A stretch of 64,000 nucleotides of DNA from Vibrio sp. Y2-5 (GCF_014596725.1 NZ_JACVEG010000008.1:94001-158000); one strand, 5' to 3'. Positions 1-8,338 are shown, numbered from the stretch's first letter. Notes: a model not told the origin generated them from the letters alone. Numbers and translations are program-made.

Positions 1-99
1 ATATACGGAGACAAATTATCGTTTGATTGTAGCACTGGCAAACCAATTGGTGATCGCGTCGTCCACACTGACAATGTTAAATCAGTTAAAAAAATCTAA
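1..99 (+). CDS. C-terminal end of an unidentified protein
   Basis: The window opens inside a frame that reads 32 codons without interruption to a TAA at 97-99. The tail is hydrophilic and ends in KSVKKI. The next gene begins 15 bases later behind an AGGA, so the two could be co-transcribed. Too little is present to assign a function, and the fragment could be a chance open frame. Confidence 0.5.
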   Translation: MYGDKLSFDCSTGKPIGDRVVHTDNVKSVKKI

Positions 100-114
100 T
101 AGGAAACATGAACA

Positions 115-324
115 ATGGAAGATAAAAATAAGTTATCTGCTTTTTTGGTTAAGCTTGCCTCATTAATGGATACATACGAAGTAGCATTTGACTACACAAA
201 CCAAGATGATGGCATTCACTTCATTTGTGGAACAGAGGAAGTTGCAATCATGTCTCCCAAAAGCTCTGACCTGATTCAAGAAGCAATGATTTTATCAAGT
301 AACATCGGCAATAATGCAAATTAG
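115..324 (+). CDS. small hypothetical protein, 69 aa
   Basis: An acidic soluble protein with no signal peptide or membrane segment. The ATG is preceded by AGGA at 101-104 at an acceptable distance. It lies between the partial frame that ends at 99 and the next small gene at 360, all on the same strand, which suggests a small operon. I do not recognise a family. Confidence 0.6.
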   Translation: MEDKNKLSAFLVKLASLMDTYEVAFDYTNQDDGIHFICGTEEVAIMSPKSSDLIQEAMILSSNIGNNAN

Positions 325-359
325 ATATAAGCCAAATGAAACTCTAAGTAGGTAGACTT

Positions 360-563
360 ATGGATAAAAGATTGAACACAAATAGACATATTATCTGGGC
401 AAAATTACCAAAACGCTCCGAAGAAGAAGCGTTAGAAAGACTAGACAAGTGGGCGGCGGATGAATTCCGTAAAGACCCCTCTTTTAATTTGGTAAACATA
501 GAAACAAAGTGTAGCGATGATACGTTTCTATTCTACCGAGTCTGGTATACCACAATGTCATAA
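360..563 (+). CDS. small hypothetical protein, 67 aa
   Basis: A charged soluble protein; the middle is rich in Glu, Arg and Lys (EEEALERLDKW) and probably helical, and the C-terminal part is predicted beta with aromatic residues (FLFYRVWY). AGGTAG lies just upstream of the ATG. It shows no recognised motif. It follows the 115 gene by 35 bases. Confidence 0.6.
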   Translation: MDKRLNTNRHIIWAKLPKRSEEEALERLDKWAADEFRKDPSFNLVNIETKCSDDTFLFYRVWYTTMS

Positions 564-671
564 ACACCTATGGTAGGAATAATGTGCCAGGTTTAACAGC
601 GTATCCAAACAATAACCCAAACCTTCACTAAAGATTCTGGTAGCGACCGAACACGAAAAGAGAGGCTAACA

Positions 672-1979
672 TTGAACAAAGACAATAAATTGGTGTTTAC
701 CTCGACGTTGTTTGAATTTCTACAGCGATTGAGCTGCACTGAGGGCTTCGAGTCGGATGATGAGTTTGAAGAGTTGTCTATCGCTGACAAAAAATTACTC
801 GAAGCTTACGAGAATATCTATCGTATGCAGACTGACTACCAAGCTGGGACAATGAGCTACCAACTTAATGACTGGTTAGCACTGAAGTTCCTCCTGCCCG
901 CTAACCAGCATGAATACTTGTTGTTATTGTCAGAGCTGATTTGTTACCCAAAGAACTATACGGCATCACTGCTTAACGAAGTTTTGTCGTGCCTAGATTG
1001 CGACTTAGGCGAAATTAAAGCGATTCATGAACAATTCAAACGAATTTCTAAACCTATTGGCGGCAACTGCAAGCTAGAATTGGATAGCAGCTCAACATTA
1101 AATCAATTCAATATATTTATGCTGCAGTACGTCGAACTAATGCTTTTTCGGGATTTGGCTACGTATCTTAATTATCATCGGCCACAATTACCTCCAACAG
1201 AAATTGCAATCAAACATAAGGCTTGGCAAAAACTAAAAACCAGGATGGTAACTCGTGAAGAACTGCAGCAATTACCTTTAGAAATATCTAGTATGTGGCA
1301 GCGGTCGATTCAGCCGAAAAGTTATCGATTTTCTATTGGAACAAACGAATTTGTACCACCAAACCAACTAAATCAGTGGACATGGGATGCTTTAATCTGC
1401 ATAGAAACGTGCTTGAGTGTTGCAAAAACAGTCTCTATTAACGATTTTTATATATTAACCAGTCGCCCATGGTTTAAATCAGACAAGCTTGCTGAGAACC
1501 GTCAATTCAAACAAACAGTTTTAAAAACCTGTTTTGCCAAGTTAGAACCAGTATCAAATGAAAATAGTCACTTAATGGTATCAGCTATAAAGATACTGCT
1601 AACTACAGGGATCCACCTGCCTGACAAATTTTTACATAATTTGACTGAGTGCGTATCGACCGAAGATGCAGGGGAATTAGCGGTTATCTTGAGGAACCAC
1701 CAGCTTCTAGGGACGATTAATGCTGAAGTGACTATAGTCCTGATTTCTAAACTTTATACCAGGTACCCAGACAACGTGGTGATCATGGCCATAATCGGTT
1801 TACACAGTTTAATAAGCGGAGAAATTGAGACGGGGCAGAACCAGATTAAATATTCAGTAATTTGCTTGAGAAACCCAGGACTCGTAGAAGACTCGATTTC
1901 CAACGCAATCGTCAACACCTCTAGTCACATTAAAACTCTCGTAAAATCCGAATTAAAATGGCTATTTAAGCGTGGATAG
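672..1979 (+). CDS. hypothetical protein, 435 aa
   Basis: A long frame whose best start is a TTG at 672, seven bases after an AGAGG ribosome site at 660-664; no ATG lies near it. The protein looks almost entirely helical and Leu-rich, soluble, with scattered Cys, and has no transmembrane segment or nucleotide-binding motif. The last third (around residues 310-435) reads like repeated helix pairs, as in scaffold or TPR-like proteins, but I see no clear repeat consensus. Function unknown. Confidence 0.85.
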   Translation: MNKDNKLVFTSTLFEFLQRLSCTEGFESDDEFEELSIADKKLLEAYENIYRMQTDYQAGTMSYQLNDWLALKFLLPANQHEYLLLLSELICYPKNYTASLLNEVLSCLDCDLGEIKAIHEQFKRISKPIGGNCKLELDSSSTLNQFNIFMLQYVELMLFRDLATYLNYHRPQLPPTEIAIKHKAWQKLKTRMVTREELQQLPLEISSMWQRSIQPKSYRFSIGTNEFVPPNQLNQWTWDALICIETCLSVAKTVSINDFYILTSRPWFKSDKLAENRQFKQTVLKTCFAKLEPVSNENSHLMVSAIKILLTTGIHLPDKFLHNLTECVSTEDAGELAVILRNHQLLGTINAEVTIVLISKLYTRYPDNVVIMAIIGLHSLISGEIETGQNQIKYSVICLRNPGLVEDSISNAIVNTSSHIKTLVKSELKWLFKRG

Positions 1980-2214
1980 AAATAGAAAATGAGCGTTCTA
2001 ACCTTCTAACCATGGAATCACAGGTAAATTCCGCACAGACCATTCCTAATCTGCTCGGTAATTACGGCATAACACCAAAATAAACCGACAATTACAAAAC
2101 ATAATAAAAACAATGACTTATGTTGACATTAACCCATTTTGATTCCATGATTAGTTCTACAGCATAGGTGGAATTCGGTGACACCTGTTGAAAATTGAAT
2201 TAAGGATTACACTC
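1980..2214 (+). promoter_or_regulatory. leader of the 2215 gene with TTGACA box
   Basis: TTGACA stands at 2123-2128, followed after about 15 bases by TTCCATG, a weak -10. AAGGA at 2202-2206 precedes the ATG at 2215 by eight bases, which argues against the longer TTG-started frame beginning at 2188. Nothing else coding is visible here. Confidence 0.4.
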
Positions 2215-2919
2215 ATGACTAGCTATATAAATTTCTCTGAATATGCCATCCATGAAACTCAATGCGAACAGATCAAAATGTTGAATGGCATTTATGCCTG
2301 CATTCAAAATGTAATGGCCAAGTGTGACACCAATGAAAAAGAGTTAATGCTAAAGAATATGGTTAATACCGTTTTAGATGCGGAACAATTTGTCACGAAT
2401 AACCAAGTTACTCGGTCTCACATGGTTCTAATACTCGACCGTTCAGACATCAGCGAGCGAGCCCAAAGAGTCTTGAATACGAATTTTCAGTGTGTTGATT
2501 ACAAAGACAGTAAACGCATTGAAATTATTGAGAAGATGTTGGCGTATAAAGACACTTTGGATTGTCCCCATTACGAATTCTATTCATTGATGATGAAAGT
2601 GATGCTAATGGCTGGTGTTAAGGTGGGGCCCCAACATATGGATATGCGGGAAGTCTCCGATAGCGATTATGCTCAGTACAATCTTTTAGAGTTGTCGCAA
2701 CTGTTGTGCAAATCGCTAGCGTTTTCAGTAGCCATTAACAACCGTGACATTAAAGTTCGAATTAAGAGTGGAACTGAACTGGTAGGTGGACAGGAAGTAC
2801 AAACGATGAACCTATTTTTCAACAATCGTCGTGTATCAAATGTTCATCATTTGGTTATTAACAATGAAAGCATTGAAAACTTTATGACAGGTCTATACGA
2901 GTTCCAACACCAACACTAA
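2215..2919 (+). CDS. hypothetical protein, 234 aa
   Basis: I chose the ATG at 2215 over a TTG at 2188 because AAGGA sits eight bases ahead of it. The protein is soluble and mostly helical in its first two thirds, with several Met residues (SLMMKVMLM). It ends in a beta-rich part containing the segment LFFNNRRV. No signal peptide or known motif. It is followed 101 bases later by another unknown gene with its own leader hairpin. Confidence 0.8.
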   Translation: MTSYINFSEYAIHETQCEQIKMLNGIYACIQNVMAKCDTNEKELMLKNMVNTVLDAEQFVTNNQVTRSHMVLILDRSDISERAQRVLNTNFQCVDYKDSKRIEIIEKMLAYKDTLDCPHYEFYSLMMKVMLMAGVKVGPQHMDMREVSDSDYAQYNLLELSQLLCKSLAFSVAINNRDIKVRIKSGTELVGGQEVQTMNLFFNNRRVSNVHHLVINNESIENFMTGLYEFQHQH

Positions 2920-2923
2920 ACAC

Positions 2924-2953
2924 TTGATAGAAAATCAAATCGGGTGCTATTAT
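2924..2953 (+). promoter_or_regulatory. sigma-70-like promoter for the 3021 gene
   Basis: TTGATA at 2924-2929 and TATTAT at 2948-2953 are 18 bases apart, a normal vegetative promoter geometry. The predicted transcript would carry the GCCGAAAGGC hairpin. Confidence 0.5.
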
Positions 2954-2987
2954 CAAAGTTCATTAATGGTCATAGCACCATATTTCT

Positions 2988-3014
2988 GCCGAAAGGCTAT
3001 TTGTAAACAAGGGG
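2988..3014 (+). promoter_or_regulatory. GAAA-loop leader hairpin plus ribosome site (3021 gene)
   Basis: GCCGAAAGGC at 2988-2997 can form a three-pair stem capped by GAAA. Eleven bases later comes AAGGGG at 3009-3014. The same hairpin and ribosome-site arrangement recurs in front of several genes in the window. Confidence 0.6.
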
Positions 3015-3020
3015 TCTACC

Positions 3021-3449
3021 ATGCGAATCTCTACCAGTGATTCTTCTTTAATCGTGACTTTTGAAGACTGTACTTTAAAAATCACCGATACAAGCTCAAA
3101 CGTACAAGCCAGCCTATTCCACTGGACTGTAACAAAAGTACGTATACAGCAACAACTGTTTAAAGTTAGTAAGTCCGTGTCTTTCAAGAACTTTTTTGAC
3201 AATACAATGCGCCATGTTCTGTTTCAGAACAAGGATTTGAAAGTCGAAGTAGTTCAAGAAAAGCTTAAGGCTCTCACCATCACTCACCTAACATTTAACG
3301 ACTCAATAGTAGTGACTTTGAATGATTGGGAAACTATCTGCAAAGCTGTCGAAGCTCAAGTTCAACTCAGTATGAGAACGAACCCAACAAAATTCGAAGC
3401 ACTGCAAGATCAAATGATGGAATCGCTAAAAAAAGCGATAAACAACTAA
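3021..3449 (+). CDS. hypothetical protein, 142 aa
   Basis: A small soluble protein, beta-rich over its first 110 residues (alternating hydrophobic strands) with a helical tail ending in LKKAINN. Its start is fixed by AAGGGG seven bases upstream. It has its own promoter, leader hairpin and terminator, so it is a single-gene unit. No family recognised. Confidence 0.8.
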   Translation: MRISTSDSSLIVTFEDCTLKITDTSSNVQASLFHWTVTKVRIQQQLFKVSKSVSFKNFFDNTMRHVLFQNKDLKVEVVQEKLKALTITHLTFNDSIVVTLNDWETICKAVEAQVQLSMRTNPTKFEALQDQMMESLKKAINN

Positions 3450-3450
3450 T

Positions 3451-3478
3451 AAAAATGGGCATTGCGCCCATTTTTTTT
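3451..3478 (+). terminator. rho-independent terminator
   Basis: AAAAATGGGC, loop ATTGC, GCCCATTTTT and then further T: a ten-pair stem with a U-tract, directly after the stop codon of the 3021 gene. Confidence 0.9.
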
Positions 3479-4101
3479 GTAAGCCCTAATGAACCAAGGG
3501 CTTAACATTACATGACTAAATGCACTTGATGAAATATGTAACACAATGCTAGTATCAACATTGTTGTTTTATAAGATATTTTGAACGACATTCCGAAAGG
3601 ATATATCAAGGAGAATCATTTCCAGACATTGTCTGAACTTTTACTAGAATTAAAATCCGGATTAAATTACCAGTGTAATAATTACTCTTGTGATCAATTT
3701 TGATTTTTATCTCGGTGTTTTCGTCAAACATAATACCTCTATACTGTTGTCAGTGTTATTCACTACGCACACAGACAAATTAAGCATTTGATATATCAAA
3801 TATTTCTAATGTCAAACTAGATAAAGTGTGATCCATATATCAGATTTCTTAAATTCATGCACATTTCACTCAACCAAGAGTGACGTTTTTGAGTAATTGC
3901 TCAAAAGAATGAAAGAAATTATCCTCAAAAAGTTTCTTAAATATCAACCTTTTAGGTATTGACCTATTTTCGCATACATGCTTTTGGCTTAGGTTTGTAG
4001 GAAAAATCTCTCGCTGTTTCACAAACCGTGTGATAAATTTCAAGCTCAAAAAAAAAGCAGTAAAAAATATTACTACATTATAGATCGCTGGTTAGTTATT
4101 C
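3479..4101. other. gene-poor interval with an orphan leader
   Basis: No convincing gene was found in these 620 bases. The stretch contains TCCGAAAGGA (3592-3601) with AAGGAG at 3608-3613, a leader of the family seen elsewhere, but no start codon at a usable distance; only a 24-codon frame from TTG about 17 bases away. It also holds a perfect palindrome at 3786-3801. It may be the remains of a lost gene. Confidence 0.5.
3786..3801. promoter_or_regulatory. 16-bp perfect palindrome
   Basis: ATTTGATATATCAAAT is a complete palindrome. Perfect symmetry of this length in an intergenic region suggests a binding site for a dimeric regulator, though AT-rich palindromes can arise by chance. It is about 300 bases ahead of the 4102 gene. 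Confidence 0.35.
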
Positions 4102-4503
4102 ATGTACAAAAACATCCTTTTAGATAACCCGGAAATTCAAGTGGTTAACGTAAAAACTGAACATAGCTCAAGTTTCGAATGTTCAGTTCAATTAATGGAA
4201 AAAACTAAAGCTGCTATTATTGCATCTAGACAATGCGTTAAAAGCATTAATGGCTTGTCTCTTGTTCAATTGTCGTTTTTTGAATGGGTTTGCGATTTAG
4301 TTGCAGTTCAACCAACAGCTGTGCAATTTTTAGGTATGGGTGTAAGTAAAGCCCTAATCAACGCTCTGTTTCTTGAACAAATAAATCTAACTATCGATGG
4401 AGCCCAGTTCCATTATTATATCGAAAGCTGTATTCAGTCTGAGTTCTTTGGGTATATCTTCCAAAATGGACGCCCGATCCTGAACTTAAATATTGCAAAT
4501 TAA
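4102..4503 (+). CDS. hypothetical protein, 133 aa
   Basis: A soluble protein of mixed composition with no signal peptide. The ATG lacks a clear Shine-Dalgarno sequence, unlike most genes here, so the start is less certain. No motif recognised. It is isolated, with 600 non-coding bases before it and an orphan leader after it. Confidence 0.65.
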   Translation: MYKNILLDNPEIQVVNVKTEHSSSFECSVQLMEKTKAAIIASRQCVKSINGLSLVQLSFFEWVCDLVAVQPTAVQFLGMGVSKALINALFLEQINLTIDGAQFHYYIESCIQSEFFGYIFQNGRPILNLNIAN

Positions 4504-4554
4504 AAGTAACTTAATAACTGATTCTATCAGTTGTTATTCCGGTCTATCCGGGTT

Positions 4555-4578
4555 GCCGAAAGGCTGCTAAACAAGGAG
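4555..4578 (+). promoter_or_regulatory. orphan GAAA-loop leader
   Basis: GCCGAAAGGC at 4555-4564 with AAGGAG at 4573-4578 matches the leader of the 19193 gene closely. The only downstream frame is 45 codons (ATG 4607 to TGA 4744), whose start is about 29 bases from the ribosome site, so no gene is convincingly served by it. Confidence 0.5.
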
Positions 4579-4739
4579 TTTACAAACGAGTACATACCTA
4601 ACCAGAATGTACCTGTCTATTTGGACGTTATCTCGTCTCCTCTGTTTCTTCAGAAACAATCCCAACACTAAGCACGTTACGATTTTTTATAGTTTCTGCT
4701 TATTAGAATCTTTATCAGATTCCTTAGACCCCATTATCA

Positions 4740-4763
4740 GCTGAAAAGCAATCCATTAAGGAG
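4740..4763 (+). promoter_or_regulatory. GAAA-loop leader hairpin plus ribosome site (4772 gene)
   Basis: GCTGAAAAGC at 4740-4749 (stem GCT/AGC, loop GAAA), then AAGGAG at 4758-4763 and ATG at 4772. Confidence 0.6.
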
Positions 4764-4771
4764 TAATACCC

Positions 4772-5743
4772 ATGAAAGTATTTTTAACTTTAGCAATGAT
4801 CGTAGTTGCACTAACCGGGTGTGCAAGTGCACAACTTGACCAATCCTTTGAACGTCCTACTAATGAAGATGTAGCAATCCACAAAGCGGATGAAATGATC
4901 GGCCAGAAACTAACTGTTATTGTTCCTCACAACAACAATCTGTTAGAAACTTTGGAAGTGAATACTTCAAATGTAGGACTGACAAGAACACGCGTAAGAG
5001 ACAGTAAGTATCCAATTCAGACGTTTATGGTTGATCATAAACGTTATTCAAATGAACTCGTACTTGCAAATGACACATTCTCTTTCGTAGAAGAGGTCTG
5101 TAACTACGAACCTGGTATTGGACCTTTTTTGTTGGAGGGAGAATATATCGATGAAGATACACGATGCCTCTATAACAAAGATAAGACATACCCGCCAAAT
5201 CACTATCGTTCGTTTATTTCCGGTAAATACCAAAAATTGGCAACGAAAGTAGGGGAAAGCTATCAGTTCCAAATACAAAAGGCAGAATCTCATCACGATA
5301 CCGGCAGCAATGTTTGGGGTGATTACTACGTGAGTGATAAGGATAAGTTCGTTAAGCTTGACACCATACTTAACCGCTTTCTACGTTACACACCAACACC
5401 AGTCGAAATTGAGTCGGCGTATCCGAGAGAAGCACTATATGAGGCCTTAAAACGCCATAGCGGTTCTATGACCAAATCTGAACATGACTATGTCATTAAA
5501 GTGGATGAGTTTTACGGCCGTTACACTATGTTCCCACATCAAATCATACTTCCTACTGAAGATGGTATCGTGGCAATAAAGGTAAAAGTAAGATCATATC
5601 GCGATGGTAGCATGGCAACACTCTATGCGGATTTTTATCCATACATCGATAGTAGTGAAGTTCATGGTCAAGAAATTGTGATTGATTATACTAAGCTTCA
5701 GACCGTTTTAGACAAATTTGTAAAAGACGTCAAAAATGATTGA
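4772..5743 (+). CDS. predicted lipoprotein, 323 aa
   Basis: The N-terminus has a short hydrophobic signal followed by the lipobox LTGC (Cys at residue 17), so the mature protein should be lipid-anchored in the envelope. The remaining 300 residues are hydrophilic, beta-rich and aromatic, with two further Cys (in VCNYE and TRCLY) that could form a disulfide. No enzymatic motif is recognised. AAGGAG eight bases upstream fixes the start, and a strong terminator follows, so it is a single-gene unit. Its role could be structural or in mating-surface biology, but that is guesswork. Confidence 0.85.
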   Translation: MKVFLTLAMIVVALTGCASAQLDQSFERPTNEDVAIHKADEMIGQKLTVIVPHNNNLLETLEVNTSNVGLTRTRVRDSKYPIQTFMVDHKRYSNELVLANDTFSFVEEVCNYEPGIGPFLLEGEYIDEDTRCLYNKDKTYPPNHYRSFISGKYQKLATKVGESYQFQIQKAESHHDTGSNVWGDYYVSDKDKFVKLDTILNRFLRYTPTPVEIESAYPREALYEALKRHSGSMTKSEHDYVIKVDEFYGRYTMFPHQIILPTEDGIVAIKVKVRSYRDGSMATLYADFYPYIDSSEVHGQEIVIDYTKLQTVLDKFVKDVKND

Positions 5744-5754
5744 AGCACATACAT

Positions 5755-5791
5755 AAACGGGTTTAGGCAGTACGCTTTTACCCGTTTTTTT
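5755..5791 (+). terminator. rho-independent terminator
   Basis: AAACGGGT and ACCCGTTT pair around a 17-base loop, followed by a T-run; it ends the lipoprotein gene. Confidence 0.8.
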
Positions 5792-5817
5792 ATACCGTTA
5801 GACTATGAGGCCAAGGC

Positions 5818-6210
5818 ATGCTTGATGCTGAAAACGCTCATGTTGAGCAAAATTTAAAAATCACTGCGGAACAAGAAGAAGTACTTAATCAGTACAATGA
5901 AAAATTAATCAGAACTAGTATTTTCCGCATGTATATCCTCGTTTTGGCCGGACCTCTAACAGCGGGAATATTATCTTTCGTCGGCGCAGTCTTAGCATAT
6001 CGCCTTAAGCCAGAACTGATTGGTACAATCTGGTTATCTCATTCAAAGAAAATTATAACCACCAGCGCAACATTCATTGGTCTTGAAGTCCTTGGGCTTT
6101 TGTTGAACGATACAAAAGCAGTATTCCCCATAATGATTATTTCAATAGTCTTTGTTTTAATCAGAACCTACAGAGGCATGCTTAAAGCGTTGCGATTTCG
6201 AGCATTTTAG
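5818..6210 (+). CDS. small membrane protein, 130 aa
   Basis: A hydrophilic, probably helical N-terminus of about 35 residues is followed by three likely membrane segments (around residues 40-62, 78-97 and 100-113) and a basic tail (RTYRGMLKALRFRAF). The start is not well supported by a ribosome site. It converges on the minus-strand membrane gene at 6274 and shares a bidirectional terminator with it. Function unknown. Confidence 0.7.
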   Translation: MLDAENAHVEQNLKITAEQEEVLNQYNEKLIRTSIFRMYILVLAGPLTAGILSFVGAVLAYRLKPELIGTIWLSHSKKIITTSATFIGLEVLGLLLNDTKAVFPIMIISIVFVLIRTYRGMLKALRFRAF

Positions 6211-6240
6211 CGCACTGACATGTCACCAACATTAGAAATA

Positions 6241-6267
6241 AAAAAGGACGCACATTGCGTCCTTTTT
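6241..6267. terminator. bidirectional terminator
   Basis: AAAAAGGACGC, loop ACATT, GCGTCCTTTTT: an eleven-pair stem with A-tract and T-tract, between two convergent genes, so it should work in both directions. Confidence 0.9.
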
Positions 6268-6273
6268 GCTATT

Positions 6274-6627
6274 TCACTTAACCAAAAATGATTTTCCAAG
6301 CTCAACACACAAACTCAAAACCACGTAACTAAATGTGGCTGCGGCGGCGCACAGAACTGGGAAGTATGCGCTAATTATAGCGGCATAAGCGTTAGTTTCC
6401 ATTTCATACAAATGAAAATAGGAAGCACATATAAGAAATGCTACTGGGATCAGATATCCACTTAAGTACAACTTAACGTTTTCTGTTAATAGACCTGAAT
6501 AGCTTATTAGCATGCTTATTGCTGATACACCGAACATAACATCACTCGATGCAGTGAACATTTGCCAAGCATCGAAAATGAAGGTTATTGCGGTGGTAAT
6601 GGTGAGTGATATTAAAAATAAACTCAT
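6274..6627 (-). CDS. small membrane protein, 117 aa (paralogue A)
   Basis: Four likely membrane helices fill almost the whole protein; it ends LGKSFLVK. AAGGAG lies eight bases upstream on the minus strand, after a GCTGAAAAGC hairpin. Its second half aligns with the next minus-strand gene (6863-7252): both have YL(I/V)P, a T-x-Y segment, then YFP and AA, and end in a basic tail, so the two are tandem diverged copies. Function unknown; an immunity- or exclusion-like role is possible but unsupported. Confidence 0.75.
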   Translation of the reverse strand: MSLFLISLTITTAITFIFDAWQMFTASSDVMFGVSAISMLISYSGLLTENVKLYLSGYLIPVAFLICASYFHLYEMETNAYAAIISAYFPVLCAAAATFSYVVLSLCVELGKSFLVK

Positions 6628-6634
6628 TTATTGA

Positions 6635-6662
6635 CTCCTTGATTAATTAATCGCTTTTCAGC
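6635..6662 (-). promoter_or_regulatory. GAAA-loop leader hairpin plus ribosome site (6627 gene)
   Basis: Read on the minus strand: GCTGAAAAGC (6662-6653), twelve bases, AAGGAG (6640-6635), then ATG at 6627. The same design as at 4740 and 12744. Confidence 0.6.
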
Positions 6663-6829
6663 TGGGTTTTATTGTAAGAACAGTAGAATAGTAGCGATGC
6701 ACACAAATCACTGTCAATAGAAAACACCAACATAAACACAGAAGAAAGGTTTGAGGGAAAGTTGTGCTGGATTATCGGCATATTGAATACCCAATACAAT
6801 GCCAAGCACGCAGTAGTTGCAACTTAGAA

Positions 6830-6855
6830 GAAAGGGGTGCAAAGCACCCCTTATT
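6830..6855 (-). terminator. terminator of the 6863 gene
   Basis: AAGGGGTGC and GCACCCCTT pair around a three-base loop, just after the stop codon of the minus-strand gene and before a pyrimidine-rich stretch on that strand. Confidence 0.75.
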
Positions 6856-6862
6856 ATTACCG

Positions 6863-7252
6863 TTATTTACCAAATAAAACTGTTTCACCCTCATCGAGCA
6901 ATTGCTTAGCACTCCAACATATAGATGTTAGTACTGCCGCGACGATAGGGGGAAAATACACACTAACTAAAAAGTTGTATGCAGTTTGATCAATGATGAA
7001 ATCAATGGGTAGGTGACTCATAAAAATGAGCGTTGCCGGAACCAAATAAACCAACAACAATGGTCTGTTCGTCTTGGACGAAAAACCAAGCGCACCTAAA
7101 TATGACCATACTGATGACAGAACAAGCCAAGTAAAATCACACGTGAAATTATATGAATTGGACACATTAACTTGAGTAACGATACCAAAAGCATGTGAAG
7201 CTATTAGCCATACTGTAGAAATTGATTGGAAAACTATAAATAGAATTTTCAT
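6863..7252 (-). CDS. small membrane protein, 129 aa (paralogue B)
   Basis: I start this gene at the ATG at 7252, which has AAGGTG just upstream; a longer frame to 7297 has no ribosome site. The protein has a signal-like first helix and three further membrane segments. Its C-terminal half matches the 6274-6627 protein (YLVP, TAYNFLVSVYFP, AA, ending LFGK). Together they form a tandem paralogous pair. It is divergent from the DsbA-like gene at 7472. Confidence 0.75.
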   Translation of the reverse strand: MKILFIVFQSISTVWLIASHAFGIVTQVNVSNSYNFTCDFTWLVLSSVWSYLGALGFSSKTNRPLLLVYLVPATLIFMSHLPIDFIIDQTAYNFLVSVYFPPIVAAVLTSICWSAKQLLDEGETVLFGK

Positions 7253-7471
7253 GATATACACCTTGATTAAGAGTCTTACGACGGGTCTATTGCACAACGC
7301 AACAAAATTCTATGATACCACAGCTTGTCATCGTAGCTGTACTTCTTCTATGTCATTAACATAAAAAATCGTGGGAAGCACTCTCATTTCAGTGTATTTT
7401 TATTAGGCTATTTTCGACAAACATAGAATTTATTACATAGTTCTGAACATAAACCTAAGTTAGGAAAGCAA

Positions 7472-8212
7472 ATGAACAAGTTTCAAAAGTTCAGCACAGC
7501 TGCATTTATCGGCCTCATTATAACTAATGGACTCTTGATTAAACGCGTTTCTGTACTCGAACAAGAATCGAACAAAAGTGCTGCAGAGCAGTTTAAAAAA
7601 TACATAATGGATAACCCTCAAGACCTGATTAGCTCATTACAAAAATTTGATGAAAACCAACGTAATGAAGCCAAGGAGCTACTGGCTATTAAGGCTCGTG
7701 CTCATAGCAACGAATTACGGAAGGATGCATCTGACCCACACCTCGGGAATCCCAACGGAAAACATTTGATCGTTGCTTTCTTAGACTATAACTGCGGGTA
7801 TTGCAGACAAACTGAGAAAATCCTTGAGCAATTGCTGGCAACAGACCCTGAAGCGAAAGTGATAGTCAAAGAATTCCCAATTTTCCCAGACATACCATCT
7901 TCAGCATATGCGGCAAAAATGGGTGTTGCTATCAACAAATACCGTTCAAAGCTCTATAACGAGTATCACACAACCTTAATGTCAGCTACAAAGGCATTAA
8001 CGATTGAAGAAGTGGACCAAGTTATCATCAATTTGGGTATCGATATAAAAGAATTGAACAGGTTTGCTCAAGAAGCTGAAGAACATGTCCAATTGACTCA
8101 CCAACTTGCTCAGAATATAGGTGTTACTGGTACCCCGACTATGTTTGTTGGTAAAAATATGGAACCACTTAGCACGGTTGAAACCCTAGAGCCTATTACT
8201 TCTCTGTTTTAA
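7472..8212 (+). CDS. DsbA-family thiol oxidoreductase with CGYC active site
   Basis: A membrane-anchored or secreted protein: one hydrophobic segment at residues 8-23, then a helical coiled-coil-like stretch, then a thioredoxin fold. The sequence DYNCGYC (Cys 108 and 111) is the redox site, preceded by the family's typical GNPNG segment. TGTPT near residue 220 supplies the cis-proline. This matches the ScsC/Com1/DsbA-like group (PF01323 or PF13462). Such proteins oxidise or isomerise disulfides in the periplasm, and here it could fold Cys-rich exported proteins such as those at 9420 and 18262; that link is inference. Confidence 0.88.
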   Translation: MNKFQKFSTAAFIGLIITNGLLIKRVSVLEQESNKSAAEQFKKYIMDNPQDLISSLQKFDENQRNEAKELLAIKARAHSNELRKDASDPHLGNPNGKHLIVAFLDYNCGYCRQTEKILEQLLATDPEAKVIVKEFPIFPDIPSSAYAAKMGVAINKYRSKLYNEYHTTLMSATKALTIEEVDQVIINLGIDIKELNRFAQEAEEHVQLTHQLAQNIGVTGTPTMFVGKNMEPLSTVETLEPITSLF

Positions 8213-8338
8213 TCCTGACTATCATGCAATTTCAAACTAGGAGTTCAGCTTTGGTAGATCAACTAAAACTGGCAACTTCAAAGTAGACGGTCTTCTTACC
8301 AGTGATACACATAGGCTACTTAATCTAACATTGACTCA

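Noticed and set aside
3631..3705. 24-codon frame from TTG after the 3592 leader
   Set aside because: Too short and too far from the ribosome site to claim.
4607..4744. 45-codon frame after the orphan leader
   Set aside because: Start codon is about 29 bases from the AAGGAG, beyond a usable distance; composition not protein-like enough to call.
8239..8286. 11-codon leader-peptide-like frame after AGGAG, ahead of the VRR-NUC gene
   Set aside because: Fits a TTG start eight bases after AGGAG, but nothing links it to attenuation; too short to support.
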